A stretch of 64,000 nucleotides of DNA from Strongyloides papillosus. Its lineage: Eukaryota > Nematoda > Chromadorea > Rhabditida > Strongyloididae. The position numbers were made by a program, and so were the translations under genes. Shown in pieces: positions 33,008 to 44,778 of this stretch. Within the stretch, counting starts at the first letter, position 1, and every line of letters starts with the position of its first letter. The stretch spans positions 62,001 to 126,000 of the forward strand of contig SRSI01000008.1 of the NCBI GenBank assembly GCA_005656395.1. Direction: 5' to 3'. The notes beneath the pieces were generated by a model, which was not told the DNA's origin, searched no databases, and worked only from the letters and a program-made list of their open reading frames with translations.

Positions 33008-36000
33008 TCATGTCTTTTGACTTTGATTATTGTGCAATTTTAGCATATCTCCATGAATTTTTTCAATATTTTGTCTAGTTTTACGAGATTTCCCAAGTTT
33101 CTCGATTTCATATGTGTCTCCATATAATCGTTGGATGACTTTATAAGGACCATCCCAAGTAGGTTGGTTTTTATTAGATGTAGAAGTGTCTTTTCTACTA
33201 ATTACTTTCTTCATAACAAGATCGTTAGGTTGTATTTGGATACCTTTTCTTCTGGTATCATCATCTTTCAACTCTGTTTTAGTGTTTTTATATAGTTGCA
33301 AAATGCCACTATATCCATTATGAATGGAAATATTATTTGTTAAGTTATCTGGTGTATTTAATAACAAAGTTGCTGGTGCAATACCAGTTGTAAGATGTTT
33401 CGATCTGTTATAAGCATAAGTGAAGTGATAAACAATATCACTAAGCTTCATAGGATTTCTCTTTTCCTGTTTAGCTATTAATCGTTCCACACGAATGGCT
33501 TCTCTTATCGTTCTGTTGAATCTTTCGACACAAGCATTGCTTTTATGGTTATATGGTGAACCAAATTGTTGTTCAACACCTATTGATGTTGTGTATTCTT
33601 GTACAGCTTTTGAAATAAAAGCAGGTCCATTATCGCTTCTTAGGATTAATGGAAATCCTAATGTCGTAAAGCATCTAGATAATTGTAATCTTGTTGTAGG
33701 ACCGTTTTGGTTCTTTGTTACCACAGCATAAGCAAATTTGCTGTATTCGTCAACTATAACTAAGATGTTTTCATCATCTACTTGCATATAATCTGCGTTT
33801 AATATGGCCCAATTTCCTGGTGCCGTTGGAAGGTGTCTTTTAGTTGTTTCAACTAGTCTTCCTACATGATCTTTACTAGCATTACAAATGTCACATGCAG
33901 TCCATATTTTATTCATGTCTGAATTCATTGATTCCCAATAGAATATTTCTTTAAATTTTGGTCCAATTTTGGCCAAACTTAAATGATTACCTAGTGTAAC
34001 TGAATTATGAAACCTTTTTAATAGTTTCTCTCTTAGAAGAGATGGTACATATACTCGTATTCCACCTTTCTTCAAAGTGAAAATGCCATCTTTGGCCTTT
34101 TTAGCCTCTTCATCGTTAAGATGGTGTTTCATATTCTCTATGATATAAGGTTTATCATATGGTGTTACCATATCAGGGAAAACATCTTTAAATGCTTCTT
34201 CCTTAATTGTTATCGATAGAAAATCGTTACGACTAAGATAATCTGCTACTGCATTATCTTTACCTTTTACATATTGTATCGTTAGATCATATTCCATGAT
34301 AGCCATTTGGTATCTTTGCAGAATACTTTCAAGTTCTTTATTCTTTAATAAAGATAGTAATGGTTTGTGATCTGTAATCACTAACGTGTGTTTGCCATAA
34401 ATGTATGGACGAAATTGCTTGAGAGCATATACTAGACCTAATGCCTCAAGTTTTATTATTGGATAATTTTTCTCTGCTGGTTTCAGAGATCGTGATGCAA
34501 AGGCTATTGGTCTCCCTTGCTGTGTTAAAGCTGCTCCTAAACCTTGGAAGCTAGCATCAGTGAAAATTGTGTAATTTTTGGTATTATCAGGTGGTGATAA
34601 TACTGCGGCATCTATTAGTGCCTTTTTCATGGCCTCAAAAGCATCCGTGTGCTTTTGTTCCCATTTAAAGTCTTTTTCAAGACCATATAGAGGTGCCGCT
34701 ATTGCAGCGAAATTTTTAATATGTTTCCTGAAGTAGGAAACAGCGCCAAGGAAGCTTTTAACTTCTTTTACTGTTCTTGGTACTGGTTTATCCTGTAGTG
34801 CTTTGACCTTTTCAGGATTAACATGAATTCCTTCAGAGTCTAATCTGAAGCTTAAATATTTAACGCTGTTTTGGCCAAATTGACATTTGGCAAGAGAAAT
34901 TTTCATACCATATGTAATGATACGTTGTAATATTTTATTAATAGCGTTTAGATGATTAGATTCATCGTTGCTGCACGTAAGAATGTCGTCAAGGTAGACG
35001 TAGCATTCTGGAATGCCATCAAGGACTTCGTCCATGATTTCTTGGAATTTATCTGGGCTACCTGTGAGACTCATAGGCATTACCTTGTATTGGAAAATTC
35101 CTTCGTGTGTAACGAAGGCAGCAATTTGTTTGCTGTTGTCATCTAATGGTATTTGATGGAAGCCTGCCTTTAAATCAAAGGAGGTATAGAAGCGCTTTCC
35201 AGCTGCTTCAGTTGTAATTCGATCGATGCGAGGAATCACATGGGATTGTTGTTTTATTAAACTGTTTGTATGTCGGAAATCTACAACAAATCTCCATTGT
35301 TGGTCCTTTTTACGGACTAATACTACTCGTGAGAGATAGGGAGAACGACTAGGTTCTATCATGCCATTTGCAAGCATATCAGCTATTTGTTTGCTGATTT
35401 CATTTTCCTTTTCTCTACTCATTCGAGCAGGTTTTATCTTTTTAGGGATATCATCCGTGTTTTTAAGATCGATCTTTAACCGTTGTGGGCCATTGTATAG
35501 TCCACTTTTACCATCATATTCATGGAAAGCTACGCGATTACGCCATAGTAATTTTATCAATTCTTTATGTCCTTTTTCGGACAAGTTTGATGATGTTATC
35601 AGAGTTTCGAATGCCTCTTGTGATAGAGGTTCTGAAGACATTGGATAGGGAGGTAATGAATCTTCCCAATCCGCGTCTTCCGGAATTATTTCCTCACTGT
35701 GGACACGTAAAGTGTCTTTATCAATTTCCTCAATTGCAAAAACATCACCAATATAAGAATGTTTTGGTATTTTAACTGGATTTTTTCCAGCGTTTATTAC
35801 CACTATGGGTATTTTATTATCGTGTACTTTACATAGTTGCTCCATTGTAAGCAACATATTAGATTCTTTCCAATATTTATCTATTTTAACTGATACATCA
35901 GTATTGTTCATGTGTTTGTTTTTCAAAGTGACATGAAAAATCGTGCAACTGTTGGGTTTAATTTTTATTTCTTCTTCAGTGAAGATAGAATTTTTACTAT

Positions 36001-36957
36001 GATTTAATTTTTCATCTAGGAATAATTTTCCTATGCCAATATGTCTTATTGTCTTATAACCCAATACTATGTCATACCTTAATGATATAGAGCATATTTC
36101 GAAACGAATGTTGTATTTTTCACCTCTATAGGTGATGTCTATGTTGGTATAACCATTTATGTTAATATTATGGCCAGATGCAGATACTGCTGCTATATCG
36201 GAATTATGTATTTCCAGGTTTAATGCGTCAGCTACCGTTTTGCTGATCATATTAATTGCTGCACCTGTGTCTACCAGTGCTTTAAATTCGACATCACTAA
36301 TTTGGACATCTACCGTGGGTAGTAATGTCTTACTATCGGAATCTGTAATATTAAATACAGGATATTCCCGAACACCTGATCGTGTTACTGTTATTCCATT
36401 TTGGATCGGACGTGAATATTCCGAAACTCGGTGTACCAGAGGTATACCACTTCCTCCTGGTCCGAAAGGATCATTCGATACGTTATTTGGTGTTCTTAAC
36501 CGTGCTACTGTTCGAGAGATTGTGCCCCCAATCTTCTCTTTAGCCATTCTGCCTGCTATGGCAGAAAATACCCCAATGAGGAATGATAGAAAGGACTCAT
36601 AATCTAGTCCTTTACCCTCAAAGTTTAGATTTTTAATTGAATTATTCAATTGGTCTGTGAAACTAGATTTGTCTTCTTTTTTATTTTGTTGTATTTGTTT
36701 ACGAAGATCGTTTACATTTAAGTACTCTAATTCCTGTGTGGTATCAATTATGCCTTCTACGTTATTAAGTCTATATATAAGAGCTTCTTTATGGATACAG
36801 GCTTTACCTTTTGGTATCCCTTGAATAGTTAGTATTTCGTGTGTTATCTTTTTTATATTATGGTAAGTATTGGTACGTAATGAGTCGTATTTATTTAACT
36901 CATGCTGTGTAGATGTTAATTTATTATTTAACTCAGATTTTTCATCATCACACTTTT
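33008..36957 (-). CDS. pol: Retrotransposon Pol: protease, RT, RNase H, integrase
   Basis: A long minus-strand frame, open from about 36957 (just after an in-frame TAA) to the stop at 33008; the longest uninterrupted stretch is 1213 residues from 36649. Counting from 36649: hydrophobic segment ~18-33 (SFLSFLIGVFSAIAG), protease KALVDTGAAINM (Asp ~127), RT with FVVDFRHTNSL and CYVYLDDILTCS (~551), RNase H with IFTDASFQGLG, KLEALGLVYAL and VITDHKPL, and integrase with an HHCC finger ending ACDICNASK. The integrase core shows LNADYMQ, RSDNGPAF (~1005) and CVERFNRT, the D,D,E triad. Domain order PR-RT-RH-IN and the YLDD box place it in Ty3/gypsy. All catalytic residues are present. Translation presumably starts as a Gag fusion through upstream frameshift or stop suppression. 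Confidence 0.93.
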
Positions 36958-38007
36958 AACGAAGATCGTTTATTTCTTTAAGATGTGTTTCAGTCATCTT
37001 ATTCTTTTCATCGAGACATTTATTTAACTCATCTGTTTGAACACTAGGAGGTTCATTACTCCTATCTGTCGATATTTGGTCTAAAAGAATTTTTCTATTT
37101 TCAGCAATTTCTTCAGTTGCCTTTTTATCATCAAGACATTGTTTTGTCTTATCTGTTTCCTTTTTAGATCTAATTCAAACTGATTTCTTTCAGTTAAACA
37201 ATCATTTAGTTGTTTTTGTGTATCTCTATGAGTATTTATTTCGTCACGAATGCGATCATCTTTATCTTTTAATAGTTTTTGATGCTGATCTTTAGTATTA
37301 CGAAGATCTGTCTGAGTATTACTTAACTCTGTATTTTTAGATTCTAATTGTGTTTTAAGAGATTTTTCTGAATTCTCTAACTCTATTACCTTTTGTTGAG
37401 CATCTCTGAGTAATACGTCATTACTTAACCATTTATTTTTATTTTTAATGGTATCTGCTATCATCTCTTCGAGACCTTTAGCATACCGTTGTAATCCGTT
37501 GAATTGTATTTTGGCTTCAGCCTCATATTCTTGGCCGGAGCTACGGAGATTCTCTACCATATTATTCTTCCCGTATTCAGGAAGTTTGAAGCTATCAGCA
37601 CTTAATGGTTGTGCTGTCCCTTGTGATCCATCGGATATGTCACTCATTACGCTCATTTCGTCGTCCGACTTTTTGGATTTATCACTTGGTAATGATACAC
37701 CATCAATTGAATTAATTGATACGACGTTTTCAGGCGCCTTGGCCTTGGCTCCTGTCGTCTTTTTGGACTTACATTTAGCATTGTATGCTTTTGCCATGTC
37801 GATGTATCGTTTTGCCTCATTGGCCACACTAGGTCCTTGTTCTGGTGATTTTTCATACCAGGTACCATCTTTACTAACGTATAAATTTTTGTAATTGCAT
37901 TCATTTACGCGTTTCTTCTGAAAGACTATCTCAGAAATCTTATTTCCGGGTTTTTCCCGTATAAGTATTTGATGCATTAACGTGCCAGTGATTTCATATC
38001 TTCCCAC
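36650..38007 (-). CDS. Coiled-coil block between Gag and Pol
   Basis: The minus-strand frame from 38007 overlaps the gag frame end (37977) and starts near MGRYEITGTLMHQILIREK. After a Cys/Tyr/Trp-containing section (NECNYKNLYVSKDGTWYEK) and an acidic linker, about 160 residues of heptad-like coiled coil follow (QKVIELENSEKSLKTQLESK.. to NQFELDLKRK). Near 37165 the frame shifts by one at an A run, and the coil continues (TKQCLDDKKATEEIAENRK, DELNKCLDEKNKM) to an in-frame TAA at 36955-36957, then on to the pol start. Just upstream of the block the gag frame carries a signal-like hydrophobic stretch (YNMTLMMACIMLILLPMTSA), and pol opens with another. Coil flanked by two hydrophobic stretches resembles a fusion-type layout, but a structural extension of Gag is equally possible. 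Confidence 0.55.
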
Positions 38008-39551
38008 TGGAAAACAGGCGGGGGTATTACTCTAAATTGAGCTGCTGTCGCTGTTTTGGCGTCCCATTTAGCGAGAGCATAGAATGCAGGAGCCATGGGT
38101 TGATCGCACGGTTCAACCTCATAGCTGGGTGGTAATGTTGCACTTGTCATTGGCAACAGGATGAGCATAATGCAGGCCATCATTAACGTCATATTGTACT
38201 TCGCATTGGCTAAACTAGTGAGTACCAATTTGTTGACGTAATCTGCCATTGATGCTTCCTCAACCCTATTCACCTGGACTGTACCAGAGTGTTGTTTGCC
38301 ATTTTTGGTACCTTTACCTTTAATGTAGGTTTTACTATTATTTTTATAGTTATTATTAGAGTTATTATTATTACTCTTAGCGTTGTTCCTCTCACGGTTA
38401 CCACCGTTTCCGTGATTATTTTTATTACCGTTATGTTTAGTATAGTTATTTTTACCTTTATGTCTATTCTTATCATAATTATTGTTATGGTTCTTATTGT
38501 TATTACCTTTATTGTAATTATTTTTACGTTTATTACTGTTATGGTTTCTATTATTATCATGTCTATATTTATCGCTTGTCTTGTCGATATCTATTGTCTC
38601 ATCCCCTTTGTTTATTTTATAATTTGAGTTATGATAGGCTAAAGAAGACTCAGCTTCAGTAAAGTGATTGGTGAACTCATTCCATCTCCAGTCTCTTCCT
38701 AACTCGATTCTCGCTTCTTTGCGAATTATGTGAGGTACTGCGTCGCAGAAGTTCATGACTTCAGATCTCATAAGAGCAGGGTTGTCATTAAGATATGCAT
38801 CTATCGATGTTACATCGAATCGTTGTTGAAGATATTTTTCGTATTTCTTTATGAATTTTACCATGTTATCGGTGCGTCTGTGCCAATATGGTCTCTTTGC
38901 CAACATCTAGGTTCTGCTTTTTGTAGCAGAGCTTCTCATTTGAAGATATACAGCTTCTAACAATGCAGGTAATTGAGTACCTACTTTTAGTTTCCCTGTT
39001 TCATCAGAAAACATTGGGCGTACTTGTGTTAAGAATCTGTAAGCATCGCTAGATTCGGGTATGAAGATGTCAATGAATTTGACACAGACTTCACATGCTA
39101 ATCCAAATGAATAATCGGTTGCAGTTATGCCTGATAACATGTTAAGAAGTTTATCTTTCCACTTATTGAAATCGGTATCTGATCCTTTTGTAAAAGGTTG
39201 TAGTACAACACCTTTTTGGATATATCCTAATATTGTTCTAGACAACTCGTCTTGAAGCGGATCAGCTTTTCTCGTGTCCCATATTACGGGTAATACGGCT
39301 GATCTTCCCTCTGGAATCTCACATAATGCCATGAGTTCAGTTAACTCATCCATTTGAGCTTTAATTAATCGCTCTTTTTCCTCTTTTGTAGGGATTCGTC
39401 CTACTGATAGGAGTCTTTGCTCATCTTTCCATTGTTTTGATCGAATGGTGAAGATGGCATCGAAATTTGCCATCCTAGAGGATCTAGGAGTTTCTTGGGC
39501 ATTAGGAGCCGTTGGAAATGGATTACTATTAGTGGTATTCATTACGCTCAA
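37977..39551 (-). CDS. gag: Retrotransposon Gag (in-frame TAG)
   Basis: Minus-strand frame from ATG 39551. Residues 30-210 are capsid-like and helical (WKDEQRLLSVG, GRSAVLPVIWDT, DFNKWKDKLLNMLSG). A TAG at 38907-38909 is followed in the same frame by MLAKRPYWHRRTDNMVKF and continues for 309 codons. The element at 62437 has the homologous block LVKPPIWRHGKDKVENF without a stop at this place, so the TAG is a mutation, an error or a suppressed codon. Downstream is a long Asn/Lys/His-rich basic region (nucleic-acid binding, no CCHC knuckle), then a hydrophobic signal-like stretch and SATLPPSYEVEPCDQP. No stop-free junction to pol is visible. Confidence 0.8.
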
Positions 39552-39933
39552 AGTTCAAATACTTTTACTTATTTAGCTGTTTTCAGTCTATCTATATCTT
39601 CCTTATTGGAGATAGTTATATGTATTACTTATTTATTTATTTTTTATATATATATATATATTTTTTTTGTTTGATATATTCGATGATATACCAATTATTT
39701 ATGTATTTTTTGTACTCGTTAGAGTATGATGATTGTTTTTATATTTAGTATGGTTTGTATTAATAAGCTAGTAGCTTATTGGATTTTTCGGTTTGTTTTC
39801 CACCAAGTGTATTAGTGGTATTGATGATAATAAGAAAGTTGAGTTATAAAACAAATCTTATAACTGTGGTGTAAAGTTTATTTTAACGTATTATTGCTAC
39901 AAAAAATAACTGTTCTTTTGTAGTTTTTTTTAA

Positions 39934-39998
39934 TATTGACAACGAATCGTCAATATAATTTAAATGATAATGTTGGTATTGACAACTAATCGTCAATA
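39934..39998 (-). repeat. Two identical-stem hairpins in the element leader
   Basis: TATTGAC..GTCAATA pairs occur at 39934-39955 and 39977-39998 with 8-nt loops (AACGAATC and AACTAATC). They lie in the 870 bp untranslated leader between the PBS and gag, a place where packaging or dimerisation signals are common. The second LTR element also has paired hairpins in its leader. Confidence 0.65.
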
Positions 39999-40401
39999 CA
40001 ATTTTTAACGGTAAATTATTCAATTTACTTTTTGAAGTAAATTCGGCAGCAGCAGCAATAGTTGTATTCAAACAACTAAACGGTAAAAAGAAAAGAATGT
40101 ATCAGTCTTGAAATTTTCTTTCTTTTTATACGCCGCATCAACCCCACCCTTTTTCTCCGTATTTGGGGCGCGCCTGCATAAACTAGATTATCATTTGGCA
40201 AACTTACTTGATGGGCTTATCTGGTTTCACGGGAGGCGGTGGTTGATGGAATTCGTTCTCTTTTTGGTCTTTTCTAGACATCCTTGAGAGATTGATCTTT
40301 CCGAAGATCATACTATACTAATGAATTTTTATGGTAGCGGTTTTCTTCCACGTCATCGAGATCTGGCAGCCGTAGACAGATTGCTCCATCTACTCGCCAC
40401 C

Positions 40402-40421
40402 AGATCTCGGTGGAACCTCCA
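40402..40421 (-). other. Primer binding site, tRNA-Gln type
   Basis: On the minus strand TGGAGGTTCCACCGAGATCT starts directly after the 5' LTR. Its complement AGATCTCGGTGGAACCTCCA equals the T-arm/acceptor 3' end of animal tRNA-Gln plus CCA, except for local variation. This fixes the element orientation and the inner LTR border. Confidence 0.88.
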
Positions 40422-40520
40422 TGTTAACAATTATGAAAGAATATTTTATTTTAGATAAGAAAGAACCCAAGAAACTTAAAATTATTAGTTTATATACACA
40501 TAATTGGGTGGGTGTGTACA
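40422..40520 (-). repeat. 5' LTR (99 bp)
   Basis: Identical to 30335-30433 and followed by target duplication ATCG (40521-40524). With no difference in 99 bp, the insertion is young relative to the mutations seen in the neighbouring genes. Confidence 0.93.
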
Positions 40521-40689
40521 ATCGAATAAAGGTTGCATAGATTTCAAGAACAGTCAACACATTGCACTTCAATCTGTTGCTGCTCGCCTCCAACACACAT
40601 CATCAATTGTCGGTGATTCAACTTTACCTATCTCTCCCCAAGACATCTTAATCAACTTAGAAATTACCAAAGAATGTCTTAATATATAA
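40521..40689 (+). pseudogene. ZNRD2: ZNRD2-like protein, 3' part after the retrotransposon
   Basis: Counting one ATCG copy, the frame broken at 30334 continues here without shift: TSNKGCIDFKNSQHIALQSV, then ARLQHTSSIVGDST, ISPQDILINLEITKECLNI and TAA at 40687. The C-terminal helix resembles the C-terminal region of ZNRD2 proteins, where a short conserved helix follows the linker. The exact restoration of the frame proves that the element landed in an open coding exon. Confidence 0.8.
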
Positions 40690-40859
40690 AAAAAGTTTAC
40701 CCTTCAGCATGATTATCATAAATTTCAAACATAGGACAAACTACATTAATTAAATAGAAATTTTATTAACAAAAAAAAAACTTTATTTTATCTGTAAGTA
40801 AACAAACTAGTTATTTATGCTCTTTAATTTAGCATCAGATTCATTAACAATAGTAACAG

Positions 40860-41935
40860 TCACCGGTTGAGGTTTAACAAAACGGAAGACATCAAAGATA
40901 AAACTTCAACAACAATGAGAATGATAATCATCCACTCTAGATTAGATGCATGCCTATGTTGTTGGAGGTTATCAATGAGTTTTGCTAATTCTTCACAATG
41001 TGTCAGCCTACTATTTAAAAGTCTAATTCTATAGTCAAGGGAGAAATATTTGCCATTATATTGTAGTAATTGTGCAACTCATCACGATCCCAGTAGAAAT
41101 CTGTATCAAGGAGACTGGTCTTCAAGTTGAGTGAATGCCTAAGAACAGCAAATTCACCGGACATTTCTATTGTCTCATCTCTTTTCCATATAGCTTTACC
41201 TTTCCTCAAGGCTTGTGATGACTTTTGGAGGGGTTCTGCGAAACCTGCTAGACGATTCTCCCATATATCTATTTTTACACTTGCTGCCATAGCCTGTGAG
41301 AATGCATACCTTTCAAGAATGGCATTTATGGATGTTGGATCTTGTGATATAACCTTATTAAAAACTATTTCATCATTTTGAGATATTTCAGTTGTTGTTT
41401 TGTCATCAGAAAATAAAAATTTCATTGTTTCTTTTTCATCTTCAGTAACTATGTGATCACATGGATTCTCTGTATAAAGTTTTATCTGTACCAATAAGTT
41501 TTCTATCTCTTTTTCTGGGACATTCCAAAAGACCCCGACACCATCTGTGAAGATATGAAACTCTTTTATTGGTGCTAGTGGATTAGATACATCTTTCCTC
41601 TGTGAGAAGTGTAAAACATCTAGAAACTGAGAATCTACATAAGCAACTTCATATTTGGTTCTAAAAACAGGTGCCTCCTGAAGAGCATGTAAATCGATGG
41701 TCTCTCCAATGGTGTATGAATAGACAGTTGGACTGATGGAATGCTAAAAACATTTATTATTCATATTTTATTATCAAAAATTTACTTTTTCTCTGATTTG
41801 TCCTGAGATATTATATCTTTTTTCCTAAATACACGTTTGTTATATCCGGAATACTATTATTCAAGTCACTTTGTGTAAATACTTGATGAGGTTTAGCAGA
41901 TTTGTAGTTTTTATACTCTTTGTAAGGGATCTCCT
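40860..41935 (-). pseudogene. RMND1: RMND1/DUF155 protein, C-terminal two-thirds, frameshifted
   Basis: RMND1 is an inner-mitochondrial-membrane protein needed for mitochondrial translation. An upstream exon (about 41935-41788, ..AKPHQVFTQSDLNNSIPDI..) is followed by a 42 bp intron (GTAAAT..TTTTTAG) and a main exon from 41745. The main exon carries TIGETIDLHALQEAP, IFTDGVGVFWNVPEKEIEN, TSINAILERYAFSQAMAASV and DTDFYWDRDELHNYY. At about 41050 a 1-2 nt shift moves the frame; it resumes as RIRLLNSRLTHCEELAKLI.. with the terminal membrane anchor NLEWMIIILIVVEVL and stops at 40860-40862. The order and the WMIIILI..EV anchor identify the family. The phase across the 42 bp intron also fails by one base. 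Confidence 0.8.
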
Positions 41936-42273
41936 TTCAATGAATTTACCCATAAATACTCCTTTTTTTTTCTCCATTGGTTAATTTGGAGAAAACCACC
42001 CGAAACATTTTGCAGTTTGATAATATAAAATCTTTAAAAAAATACATTTGTTAATAGAATATTGATAACGGATGCAATTTTGAAGTAAAAATAAAGAAAA
42101 TTAAAATGTCACGTTTAAAATTCCATTGAAAATAAACAAATTTTAATACACATAACAAGTATTGCAATTTAAAAAATATTCCTATAGTAAGGGAATTTTT
42201 GAGAAGGCAAAAAATTAGCTAACTGATAAACAAAAGTACACTTAAGGGAACATTGTTATAAGAAAAATTATTA

Positions 42274-43490
42274 ATGGAACTACTCCCTAATAGGAATAGA
42301 GATAACAGTGTGTCAGCCTACAGAGACATTGATTCTATGCTACTAGAGAAAGACACTACATTATAGGGTGTATATTCTTAATGAGGATGCAAGAATAAAT
42401 TCTGGATGTTCTTCTAATATCTTACTCTCAAGAAATCTTAATGATGTATTTCTTTTATTGAGAAGTAACTCTAAAAGTAGACTTTTAAATAATGATAGCA
42501 GATTTAATGATAACTTTAGTGTATCATTTTCAGGTTGGTTTGTTTTACGTTAACATGTATCTACTTTTTTTGGTTGTTAAATATTGTATTACCAAAAATT
42601 TAGCAAATAGACATGTGGATATTTAATTAATATTTTATCTTTTAGATGATAAAGTTGCTTTATTAAGTAATGGAGATTTGGAACGTGGCAATGATGATGA
42701 ATCAACAACTCCCCCTGATTGGGTTAATATGATGGATGAGATTCAGAATGAGTTAACGAGAATAAGAACGAGAATTGACAATTGTCAAGAATTACAAAAT
42801 AAGTATATGGGAAAACATTCATTAGTTAATTAGGAACAAAACACGATCCAACAAGAAAAGATAAACTCTGCAACCTCAGAGGTCTCCTCACTTCTAAATC
42901 ATTGTAAAAAATTGATTGTCCTTCTGGAGGAGTCAAGTGAACGTGATACCCCAACGATAAAGACATTGCGTAAAAATGTTGAAGCAGCTTTATCACAGTC
43001 ACTCTCTGATCTGATAATGATATTCAAGAATAAGCAGCAAAAATATTTTAATTATATAAATTCAAGATCAAACAATGTTTCGTCATTCCTTGTAACACTT
43101 GGAGATGATTTTGGTAATCTTTTTGAAGATACTGTCTTAGATGATAATAATCAATTTAGTGAAGAGTTAAATGTAATGCAAATCCAACAAATTATGGAGA
43201 ATGAAAACATGTCAAAAGAGAGAGAGAAATGTATTATGAATATTAGTAAAAGTACCTATGAACTAAATTCACTTTTTAAAGATCTTGCTGAGTTAGTTGT
43301 TAATCAAGGTACAATCTTAGACAGAATAGATTATAATATTGAGAACACCAACATTCAAGTTAGGTCTGCACTAACAAACGTTCGAAAAGCTGATAATTAT
43401 CAGAAAAAAAATGAGAAGATGAAAATTATTCTCATTCTTTCTGTTACTGTTGTGGTGCTTATATTTCTAATTATTATAACAAAAACATAG
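42274..43490 (+). pseudogene. STX16: Syntaxin-16 t-SNARE, with frameshift and in-frame TAG
   Basis: Syntaxin-16 is the Qa-SNARE of endosome-to-trans-Golgi fusion. Exon 1 contains SRNLNDVFLLLRSNS, the N-terminal peptide that binds VPS45-type SM proteins. A 112 bp intron (TCAG|GTTGGT..TTTTAG, 42534-42645) leads to PPDWVNMMDEIQNELTRI (Habc start). TAG at 42831 interrupts the Habc domain, which continues in the same frame to the SNARE motif (ISKSTYELNSLFKDLAELVV, QGTILDRIDYNIENTN; central Gln present) and a C-terminal anchor (IILILSVTVVVLIFLIII), ending at 43490. Frame agreement upstream of 42368 fails, so the 5' start at 42274 is uncertain. Apart from these lesions the protein is full length. 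Confidence 0.85.
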
Positions 43491-43648
43491 TAACTGTTTT
43501 CTACGATTTCTCTTTCTCTTATCAATATATATGCGGGTTATTGTTATAGAAAATGCCGAGATTTATATATATATATTTCTAATTTAAAATGTATTAACAT
43601 ATTATCACTAACAAATAAACAAACAAAAAAAATGACATAAATAACAAT

Positions 43649-44606
43649 ATTATTCTTTACTGTCATTATCTTTTTTATCATTTACTTTATCGTTTTCATG
43701 TGTATAATTTGGTTTTCGTTTCTCAATAAAAGCTTTTATACCTTCTTGTGTGTCAATTAGCTTCAAGTTTTCGACCATGATAGCTTCACCATATCTATAA
43801 GCATCATTTAAACTTAATTCAACCTGGGTTTGAGCAAATGTTTTTCCAAAACTTATTGCTGATTTCGATAAATTTCGGATATCTTAGGCATATGATAATG
43901 CCTCAAATTTAACTTGATCCTCAGGAACTACCTTAGTTACCATACCAGCTTTCATTGCTTCTTCAGAATCTAATGATCTCCCTGTAAAAAGCATACCCAT
44001 AGCCACTTTTTGTGGAATATTTCTAACTAATGGTATTCCTGGAGTATGACAGAAAAGACCAGCTTTAACACCAGGAACTGAAAATTTAGATTTATCTGAA
44101 GCTATAACAATATCGCACGATAATGCTAGTTATAGACCAGCTGCGGCAGCTACACCATTAATTTCAGCAATAATTGGTATTTGCATTGAATGAATGAGTT
44201 TCATTAATTGTGTACATCTGCTAAATACTTCCTTGTGAAATTCAGATCCTTTTTCAGTTGTCTTTAATCAGAAGAAAATTATAAAAAATGTATTTTATGG
44301 TAAACAAACCAATTCCTTGAGATCATGACCAGCTGAGAATGCAGGACCTTCACTGGCAATGATAATAGATCTAACTTTATTAATTTTATTTATATAAAAT
44401 AATTCTTGATAAAGAGTATTCGACATCTCCAGTGATAATGTATTCCTATTTTTGAGGGAATTCATAACAAGACGAAAAGTGGAACTTCCATGATATATTT
44501 CTCTATCTAAACAATTTTTTTTTAATGGTTCAGTTGAACATAATCTTGAACTTGTTGTGATTAAAAAACGGTTAATTAATTTTTTAGACAGCGATAAAAT
44601 ATTCAT
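43649..44606 (-). pseudogene. ECHDC3: ECHDC3-type mitochondrial enoyl-CoA hydratase family, two in-frame TAA
   Basis: Exon 1 (44606-44308) has a basic Ser-rich mitochondrial leader and the crotonase motifs MNSLKNRNTLSLEM and ASEGPAFSAGHDLKEL. An intron of about 45 bp (GTTTGT..GATTAAAG) precedes exon 2 with GSEFHKEVFSRCTQLM, IPIIAEINGVAAAAG, SCDIVIASDKSKFSVPGV, FTGRSLDSEEAMKAG and EGIKAFIEKRKP. TAA at 44130-44132 stands where the family has Gln (AAAGCQL), and TAA at 43884-43886 follows ALSYA; both are in frame. The oxyanion-hole glycines and the family tail are present, so only point changes spoil the copy. The stop codon at 43649 is normal. Confidence 0.87.
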
Positions 44607-44778
44607 AATAAAAAAGATAACAAATAAAATTAATTAAAACTACCAATTTGTATACATAAATTAGTAAAACGATAACATTCTGATAGTGATTGGGAAGTAC
44701 CCTTCTAATAAAATAAAATACTATCTTTTATATAATAACTTTAATAATAAATGTTCAAGTATTTATTTTGATACATAC

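Larger units (their letters stand above)
30335..40520 (-). mobile_element. Ty3/gypsy-like LTR retrotransposon, 10,186 bp, recent insertion in a gene
   Basis: Identical 99 bp terminal direct repeats (30335-30433 and 40422-40520) have TGT..ACA ends. The target duplication ATCG lies at 30331-30334 and 40521-40524. Read on the minus strand, the 5' LTR is the right copy. Directly inside it is TGGAGGTTCCACCGAGATCT, complementary to the 3' end of eukaryotic tRNA-Gln, as primer binding site. Gag, a coiled-coil segment and Pol (PR-RT-RH-IN order) follow on the minus strand. The 2.5 kb beyond pol, where env may occur, carries two plus-strand genes. LTR identity implies recent movement, yet gag-pol as read here has two in-frame stops and two frameshifts, so it may depend on relatives such as the element at 62437, on recoding, or contain sequence errors. 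Confidence 0.93.

Noticed and set aside
38289..38627. Long Ile/Val-rich plus-strand ORF inside gag
   Set aside because: It mirrors the Asn/Lys-rich Gag tail (AAT/AAC repeats) and has no independent support.
22876..44132. Reassignment of TAA/TAG to sense codons, as in some ciliates
   Set aside because: Intact genes end cleanly at TAA (for example 7488, 31019), pol has 1213 codons without internal stops, and the stops in BCKDHA, ECHDC3 and others replace different residues.
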